Shown piece after piece: positions 24,575 to 33,500 of a stretch of DNA of 64,000 nucleotides. How positions within the stretch are numbered: position 1 is the stretch's first letter; the number at the start of each line of letters is the position of its first letter. The position numbers and the translations under genes were made by a program. This DNA is from Siderastrea radians. Its lineage: Eukaryota > Cnidaria > Anthozoa > Scleractinia > Rhizangiidae. The notes below the pieces were generated by a model, which saw only the letters and a list, made by a program, of their open reading frames with translations, was not told the origin of the DNA and made no database searches. The stretch is from assembly GCA_964017195.1 (NCBI GenBank), contig OZ024892.1, forward strand, positions 10,710,866-10,774,865, in the 5' to 3' direction.

Positions 24575-27500
24575 TATTATAATTATTATTATTATTAATG
24601 TCAACTGCTACAAAACAGGTAATTTGTTTACCTTACTAAGACAGTTATTAAAATCCGTTTTCATTTCTGTCATTAATTTGTCCTTTATCGTTACAATAAT
24701 CTACAAAATACCGTGAAATCAAATAGTGCAATGAATAGACTAAGCTTAACGCCGTAATAATCCAGACAAAATCCAACATTCAACAGCTGCAAATTGTCGC
24801 TATGTAGTCCAATTTCAAGCATTGGTTGCTCAAGGCTGCACGTTACTCTCGTTAAAGTTTTCCTGTAATGATCTAGCTTGGCGGGCAATATTTGTCAACG
24901 CTTCTCGAAAATTTTCCGTTCTTTCCTCTATCACTGGCGGTGTCACTAGCCGAGAGGGGTCTGGGGTCTATTTTAGAGAAACCGGCGCGCGGTGCATCAT
25001 ACCATACGATACGTAAAGTTGACGATACTTATACCTAATCGTACCTTTTTGGTACGCTTCGGCGGCATATCAGGCGAGTTTGGTCGAGCCATGGTTTGTA
25101 TTTTGGCGAGACGCATTCGAGCCAAAATACCCATGGTGAGACCAAACGAGCCTGATATGCTGCCAAAGCGTACCAAAACAGGTGCGATTAGGTATTTACC
25201 GTACCCAAATTCGTCCTTAGACCCGGCGATATTTTTTCAGTTACCGTGTTCAGTCAAGAGTTGTTGTCATATAGCGCGTGAACCGTGAGAAGAATAGTGC
25301 GTCAATACTCTTCTCTAACTCCTCATCTGTCATTTTTATAACTCCTTCGTTTGGAGTTTCATTTTCGGAATCTTGGAATCCAAATTAAGGGAGAAATTTG
25401 GAAAATGCCGCTCCATTTTGAAACGAAAAAGTTTGAGGGCTGTCCACGCGAGCGCCGGCCAGTGTAGCCGCGTCCAATTTTGGCGCGAAATTGTTTTTTT
25501 CTCTGTTAGCGTTCAACAAATTACTTTCTCGTTTACCAAATGAAATAATTTTACATTTCGTTGTATTTCTGTTGTAATTTTCATCTCTAACGTCTGCAAA
25601 AAAGTGCGAGTTTTAGAAACTGTCCATGATATCGTAGGATATCAGGTCAGTGACTTGATATCGTAGAAAATCATGACAGTAAACAAGGCTTCTGATTGGC
25701 TAATTCACAATTTGGGTACGGTAATGTATGAGAACACAAGAAACTTTTTGTAAAACATAGCATATGTGGATGGAATTTGGCAAGAAAAAATAGCAATGAG
25801 AATACTCAATGTAAAGTTTAGCAGGTAAATTTGAAGTTGAGCATATATTAAAAAGTTTGTAATAATGTCCAGTATGGCGCCCCATAGTGAATGACAACGT
25901 TTTTTTTTAAAGTGGTTTTTGTTGTGTTACTAAAGGTACGAGTGTTGAAAATTGATGCAGTGTCACAGATGAGAGTGGAGTACCAAAACGCAATAGTGCA
26001 TCAGGCTCGTGTGCAGCAAGCACAGAGAATACGAGAGGAGGTAGAGAAAAAGGAAGATGACTTGCAAGATGCTGTCAAGTCTGCCATGTGTCCTTTTCTT
26101 GTTCTAGAAGTTCGCCGCGATCACCTGATTGAGGACACGTTAAACCAGATCTACCTCAAGGTTTGAATAACGTACTTCTTGCTTTGGGTTAAGTGGACAG
26201 AATTGATTTAGTGGTACGCATTACATACACTGAATTTTTGGCCAGTAAACAGGCTCGTTTAGACTGAATCCCCACTTTAATAGACGCCCAGTCAACAAAG
26301 TTTATCAAATAGTAGAAATAAAACTATTGTTTATTGTTTTAGATGACAGCAATTTTAGTTATGGCTGGCCACCACAAATTATGTGGTCAACGTTAAAGCC
26401 GGACCCTATGGGTTCATGATGCATAAAACTATTGCGATTTTTCAGGATTTAAAGAGGCATGGTTTCAAGCAAAAGTTGACCGTAAATCCTGTATATTTTG
26501 CTCATAAAAAGTGTGATTTTGAGCCGAAGAAACATTTTTGGGGGAGTGGGGGGGGGGAGGGTTAACTTAAGTGGTTGGTGAGCAAGCATTGACAACTGGT
26601 AAGGGAAAACAGTTAACTTTTGCGCTAATTTGGTTGTTTTGTTTTTGTGTGGTTTTTTTTGGCAGGAGTTTGACCTTAAGAAACCTCTGAAGATTAAGTA
26701 TGTTGGTGGAGGAGAACAGGGATTGGATATGGGAGGCCTGCAGAAAGAATTCTTCCACATGATTGTGGAGGCTGTTTTTGACCCTGGTAAATGCCATTTG
26801 CCTTTTTTTATCACGTGGCTTTTACTTTCGTAATTTTCCCGCATTATTAATAGGCTCATAAAAAGTAAACCCGCAAAATACTAATTCGCCGATAGTAATT
26901 ATTGTAAAGGAGTTACGGTGCGATCACGTAATCCGAGGTCACCCAAGATTAAATTTTAGTCAATTTTTTTTAAGCCAATCAGAAGTCGAAATTAAGAGAA
27001 AGAAATAGGTACAAATGCTATTTGACCAGTTTATATTCCGAAAAATCGCAATGTGGTGAGAACCTTCGATATCCATACAAACTTGTCTCCAGTTTCTGTC
27101 CGGGTGGCCTCGGTTGGCGTGGTCGCACGGCAGTCACTTGCCACAATGTAAGTGAAGGATTTTGACATTGAAGATGATGAAATAGATTTCCCTTTTGGAA
27201 TTGCACTTGTTATTTGCAGTAAAAATTTTTTTTCTTGCAGAACTTTGTTTCATTTCAGTTGAAGATAGCAAACACACGAAAACTACCGCGGAAATCTTCT
27301 TGGCAACCAATTTTGCCTGATGTTCACGAATTAGAAGTCCTGCAATAGTAAGCTTAAATGTAAAATGGTTCTGGTTAGATCGCCTTTTTTTGTGTCAGGT
27401 TATGGGATGTTTACCTACATCGAAGAAAGTCAAAGTGTGTGGCTAAACAGCTCGTCTCTTGAGTCAGAGAAGGAATTTGAGTTGGTCGGCATTCTCCTTG

Positions 27501-30500
27501 GTTTGGCCATCTATAATGGCATTATATTAGACGTGCGTTTTCCGCTGGTGATTTACAGGAAGCTCCAAGAGGAGAAACTTGATCTACAGGATTTATTGAG
27601 TGTTCAGCCGTCTCTAGCCAAGAGTTTGATGCAGCTACTGGAGTTTGATGGAGATGTAGAAGACACCTTTTGCTACACGTTTCAGGTAACATATAAACGG
27701 CGTATCCTTTCACTAGTCGAGAACAAAGCCCAACCCAGTCGTGACGCCCATTTTTATTAATAAAGGAAAACACGGCACTGTATATCGTTGGAAAGGTTAA
27801 TTAATGTAGATTTCGGGAACAAAAATTTGAATCGCCGGTTTCTTCAATTTTCTAAACGAAAATCGCAAACAACCGCGAAAATGACTATTTGTCGTTTAAT
27901 TGAATTAATAGGGTATCATATCTGATTGAATGACGCATGGTCATTTTCGCAGCCATTTTTGCAATTTTCGTTTGCGGAATTTAAAAAACCCGGCGCGCAT
28001 ACGAAATGTTTCCCGGAGGACACCCGCGAAGGTCCGGAGTAACCTTGAGTACGTTTTCTCGCACTTAGTTTTTGCTTTAATTACAGCGAGCCAATCGGTG
28101 ATCATTTCAACTTCTTGTTCTCCCTTAGCGAGGCGATTGATTAGTTGAACTCTGGGAAGAACGCTTGTGATAAACTTGGGAGCAAAGTATTCTCTGAGAG
28201 GGAATATATGAAATAATCATATATGTGAACTGCAGATGAAATAAAGAAATGATTATTACCCTCGCAGTTAAAGATATCTACTTAAGCGGTTGATAAATGA
28301 ACAACCTGAAAAAAATTCAGGCTTGAACATTCAAGCCTGGATTTTTTTAAAAAGTGTTCTCTCTGACCAAACAAAACAGAGGCTTACAACACAATGAACC
28401 AATCAGAACTCGAAGCGGAAGCGTGTGACCGGCACCAGTGGCGGGAAAACGCGTGCGTGCAAGTCATGACTGGCTTTGGCTCTACTTTGTGTTAGCTGAG
28501 AAAGTTGCACGAGTTAAAGAAAAAAAACAGGAACCAGCAACCCGTTGCTCAGAATGTCCAACTCCCTTGTATTCGTGCTACAACATTTTCTCAAGTTGCG
28601 TTACTCGTAGATGAGCCTTTTCCGGGACTTAAGCTTTGCTGCATTCTTGTTAGTTATCTTTGGGGAAAACTTCAGACGATCTTTCTTTTTTTTGTTGCAC
28701 AAGCCTTCGGGTCATCTCCAAAAATCTTCGGAAGCCGTCGGATAATCTTCGGAATTCTTCGGAAGACTTCGGGTCATCCAAAAATAACCCGACTTGAGAA
28801 GCTCAATTTCCATTCTAGGACGTAGTATGGAAACAGAGCGCTCCATATAATGGTCTCCTATCGGGGGGGATACTCGGAAAAATTTTGATGGGAGTGTGCC
28901 GCTGGGACTCTGAAACCCTTAACCTATACCAGACCACGTTCATGTCGTTTTTGCAACCCTATTCTAGACTAGATGCCAAAAATCCCTACCCTATCCCAGA
29001 CTAGCTATTTTCGAGCTATCCATCAGAAATATAACCACACAGTGCTTTTAATGGAAAACCATCTCTCGATCAACAATATTGTCGCGATTTCATTTATATT
29101 TTATATTTCCGAGTTTTTCAAACCCATTAATTAATTGGATTAAATTTTCACACCACCCATTATTTTCCCGGTAATTGATACCCTATCCTAGACCAAGACT
29201 CCCTGATTTCTATACCCTATCCCAGACTAAACTGCTTGAAAACCATACCCTTCACAGCGGCACATACCTATATAGGTTAAATATGGGAGTACCCCCCCTC
29301 CCCCGGGGGTCTCCTGACTAAATCAAGCCAAGGAGGAAAGAAAGGTCCGCCCATAATGCTTTGCGACCAACTATATTATCACCAGTCGTTGCCCATGTGA
29401 TCTCACATTTGGACTTGAACGCGATGAACATCGTGTGAAATGGCAAGCTTGTATAGCAGCGCTGTCTCGATTTTAGAAGAAGAAAATTCTATGTTTTAGT
29501 CTTCCGCGCCTTGTGTAAGTCCTGTGTTTGGACAACTCAGCTTTCCCAGCGAACTGGCCGTTCTCCGGTTTAATGTGTTTTCTCTGATGAGGGGAATCGA
29601 TCGCAAATTCGATGGAAGTCTTTCTGCCGCGCCGCTCGATCATAATATAATATCACGTCATAAAATTTGGGTTATTTTACATCTCTTCAATTCCAAATCA
29701 TTGTGCACACTGGAAACTACATTCTCTTAGCTTTCACATGGCGTATTAAACTTATGAATGGGTTTAGAATAGAAGGAGAAAAAAAATTATTTGTGAGAGA
29801 GCTTTATAGCGCTCTGTAATTACAAGGAGATCGTTTGGATCGCTTTAGAAACGGACACTAACTTAGTCAAACACGCCATAAGATTTGGGTTATTTAACGC
29901 CTCTTCAACTCCAAATCATTGATACAGTGGAATCTAAATTTTCTTAGCTTTCAAATGGCACGTTAAACTTAGGAATCGGTTGAGAATAGAAGGAGGAAAA
30001 AATTTATATATGTGAGATGTTTATAGCAATAGCATTATATGAGTACCGCAAACGCATTGTTTGGATCGCGTTACAAACCGACACGGCTAACTCAGTCAAA
30101 CACTCCATACGATTTGGGTTAATTAACATCCCTTCAACTTCAAATCATTGTGTACAGTAGAATCGACATTTTCTTAGCTTTCAAATGGCATATTAAACTT
30201 AGGAATCGGTTGAGAAGAGAAGGAGAAAAAATATTTACGTGAGAGGTTTATAGCCTACCGCGAAAGTTCCGCAAAGGCATTGTCTGGATCGCGTTACAAA
30301 CCGACACTAACTCATTCAAACACACCATAAGATTTGGGTTATTTAGCATCCCTTCAACTCCAAATTGCTTTTAAATGGCATATTAAACTTAGGAATCGGT
30401 TGAGAATAGAAGGAGAAAAGAATTTATTTATGTGAGAGGCTTATAGCACCGTATAGGTACGAGATTTTTATCGAACTGACTCGAAAGCCACCGCAAAGGC

Positions 30501-33500
30501 ATTGTTTGGATCGCGTTACAAACCGACACTAACTGAGTCAAACACGCCATAAAATTTGGGTTATTTAACATCTCTTCAGCTTCAAATCATTGTGTACAGT
30601 AAAATCGACATTTTCTTAGCTTTCAAATGGCGTATTAAACTTAGAAATCGGTTGAGAAGAGAAGGAGAAAAAAAAAGTTTATATGAGAGGTTTATAGTAC
30701 CGTGTAGGTACAAATTTGTTTCCGAGTAAAACGCGGCATAATTCATCCGCTGTTAATAAACAAACAAGGACTTAGAATCAGCTAACAAAAAGTGATTGTA
30801 TTTAAAATTATATTATATTATTTCGTCTGTCAGTGGGGTACGTGGATTTCCTCGTGGACAGCATCGTGTCCATGCTGGAAGACCTGACTCACGACATCTG
30901 GAACTGTGAAGCAGAAAGGTCACAAATCGATCATACAACTTGCAAACATGACCTCATTTAAATTGAAATCAGCCCAGGGTTTAGCGATATGGCGAATACA
31001 GTATCACAAGAACCTTATTACAGATAAAAACGTCCCAATGAAGCGAAAAGCTGCCGATAAGCTGCAGTAACAATGCGAGGACTAGTAATCAAAAGCATCT
31101 CGCTGCTGTGACACTGGTCGAGGAAAATGACGGTTGGCGCCAATTTTTGAGTAATTTAAATTCGGTCCTTACTCATTGAAAACGTGAGTACATTAGAGTA
31201 CACTGCGATTGCTACCGTTCTTTAACCTTTAAAGCAGAGGTTGGACTCTTCAAAAGGCTAATGTATCCATTACATTACAGAACAAATGGAATTTAACATA
31301 CCTTTGTCGAAGGACAAAACGTAAACAATGGCGTCTTCACGCCCCAATGGCTCCCAATTAAAGGCTTGGAAAAATCCAGGCATAACCAATCGATGACATC
31401 AATGACATCAATGAAATCGATGACTAATCAATAGGTAATCGATTGGTAATCAGTTGATTAGTCATTGATTATTGCCGATGATCAATGAGTAATCGATGAC
31501 TAATCGATAGGCCACAAAAATTTTGGTCATCGATTAGTCATCGATTGCATCGATTAGTCATTGATTACATTGATTAGTCATTGATTTCATTCATTACTCG
31601 TCGATATCATTTCGTGGCTGAAAACCGTATTTGGCGAATAAGAACAAAATAAAAACAACTTATTAAATGTAAACAGATGTTTCCAGCTTTATTTTATCCA
31701 GCTTACAATTAAGCTTACAATTAAGCTTACAATGTGTTAAGCGTCAGAAGGCCTATTTTCATTTGTATTTTGTTCCCCCGTATCTCGTTGTCTTTTATTA
31801 TTGAACCAAACCTTGACGGTTGCCCCGTCAAGGTTGTTCAACTTAGCAAATTCTTCTATTACTCCTTGAGACAGGTATCTGCTTTCTTTAAACAGGGCCT
31901 CAAGGGCCATTTTTTGCAGATGGGAAAATTTGGTTCTTGTATTTGTAGTTGATGAAGCCGCTCGTTTCCTTTTCCCTGTAAGTAAAAACAAAATAAAACT
32001 AGATAAGTTTAGTTGAACATGTATTTATTTATTTATATGCGAAGCGAAGAGGACTGATGAATAAACATCTCATAAAAAACATTTCCAGGAACGACGTAAT
32101 TGAATAATGACGGTCGGGCATATGGATTGTGCAACGGAAATAGTTCTTGCGAATTGACTAAATTACACGTATTCATAAGTGATTCATGTACCTTAGATCC
32201 TTCCTCTCAGATCTGCTATGGGATCTTCTTGCTTTAGCCAGTTCTTTATCCTTCGGTAGGGCTCTCTTCCCTCCTCCGGCAATTGTTCAAACGTCTTAGG
32301 TTTGTTGAGAATTTCCGATCCTCTACTCTGGGATCTTTCCAACACGTGGACAGCAAACTGCGCGATAGGAATTTTGTTTACTCGCAAAAGGCGCAGTGCT
32401 TCTTGGCTAAGTTCTGCTGTGTCTAAAGCAGGGCCAGGCGATGCGCTTAAATTGCTCTGCCCGCCGTTTGGGGAATCTGTAAGAAAGTAGAAGAATGAAT
32501 ACATAGTGTTTGCACTGAAATATGCATGCATAAATTCATTTTCCTGGATTCACTGAGATTCGCAATAGTTCAACATTGAGTATTGAGGGTTTCTTAACAG
32601 TGTTTTGTGCTTGAACTGAACTGATGTCAGAAGTGAGAGTTCCTCCATGCTTCACAAGGAATTCTTCGAGCTTCGGCATCTTATTCCTTGGAATAGTCGA
32701 TGAGTAATCGATGAATCATCGATGAGTAATCAATAACATCAATAGGTAATCAATTACATCAATGAGTAATCGATGTCATCGATGAGTAATCGATAGGCCA
32801 CAAAATTTTTGGGCTTCGATTAGTCATCGATTACTCATTGATCATCGCCAATAATCAATGACTAATCAACTGATTACCCATCGATTACTCATTGATTACC
32901 AATTGATGTCATTGATCATCGATTAGTTATGCCTGGAAAAATAGCTCAGACTACGAATGTGTTTAGAAATTCTACGGCTATGGGAACTTTAAATAACCAA
33001 AAACAAATGCAAAACAAAAGATTTGCCAATATCGACCTTGAAGAATGAGAAAAATCCAAGCAAAATCCTTCTATTTTACACGCCAATAACAACCTTTTAG
33101 GAAACTGTCAAAAGCGAGCCTATTGAATTTCACACAAAGCACAGTGGGGGACCTTTATTTCCTCCTTGGAATCAAGCCATGAAAAAGTAGTAAGTTTTTT
33201 TTTCTTTTATCATCCTAGGTTTCGTCCAGTGAGTTTGGTAACCTTCAGAGTGTTGAACTTCTTCCAAACGGAGCGAACATTCCTGTTACGAACAGCAACA
33301 GAGAGCAGTTCGTTTCACTTTACGTGGATCATCTTCTTGTTAAGTCTGTTGAACGACAATTCAGCGCGTTCTCGCGGGGATTTCATAAGGTGGGTGTGAC
33401 CATTTAAGACTTAGGAGATTCCTCCTTTTCCCTCGTAAATCCACACGAGGGTCGTTAAGTACTATCGGATGTAAAGGCCTTTTTACTATCTTTTCGTTAC

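Larger units (their letters stand above)
22476..25021 (+). mobile_element. Inner DNA transposon with decayed transposase
   Basis: Terminal inverted repeats of about 35 bp: TCAACTTTACGTACCGTATG at 22477 matches the complement of the sequence ending at 25021, with one mismatch in the first part. It encloses the transposase remnant at 22815-23863. I could not find a clean target duplication. Confidence 0.65.
22308..25883. mobile_element. 3.6-kb inverted-repeat element in UBE3A intron 3
   Basis: GGGGCGCCATACTGGACATT at 22308 is mirrored by its complement ending at 25883, and the arms match over about 170 bp (22308-22475 versus 25717-25883). The right end is only ~50 bp from the acceptor of UBE3A exon 4. 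AGTGAATT on the left flank and AGTGAATG on the right flank may be a worn target duplication. The interior holds a second inverted-repeat element with a broken transposase and a hairpin MITE, so this is a nest. Confidence 0.7.
31376..32936 (-). mobile_element. CUT-homeobox-bearing inverted-repeat element
   Basis: A 1561-bp insertion in UBE3A intron 6, with direct repeats AAAAAT at 31370-31375 and 32937-32942. Ends are CCAGGCATAAC and GTTATGCCTGG. The arms (about 31376-31613 and 32695-32936) pair with each other and contain, by eye, about 16 and 17 copies of ATCGAT or ATCAAT/ATTGAT, commonly in 9- or 11-bp steps. A GGCCACAAAA...TTTTGG core sits in the middle of each arm. Between the arms lies one gene on - with a CUT domain and a homeodomain. 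No transposase is seen. CUX and ONECUT proteins are known to bind ATCRAT-type sites, so the arms look like arrays of the encoded protein's own sites (inference). Confidence 0.85.

Noticed and set aside
29640..30730. Regularly spaced repeats considered as a CRISPR-like array
   Set aside because: Units are ~220 bp, degenerate, without short identical repeats and unique spacers, and lie in a eukaryotic intron. It is a satellite.
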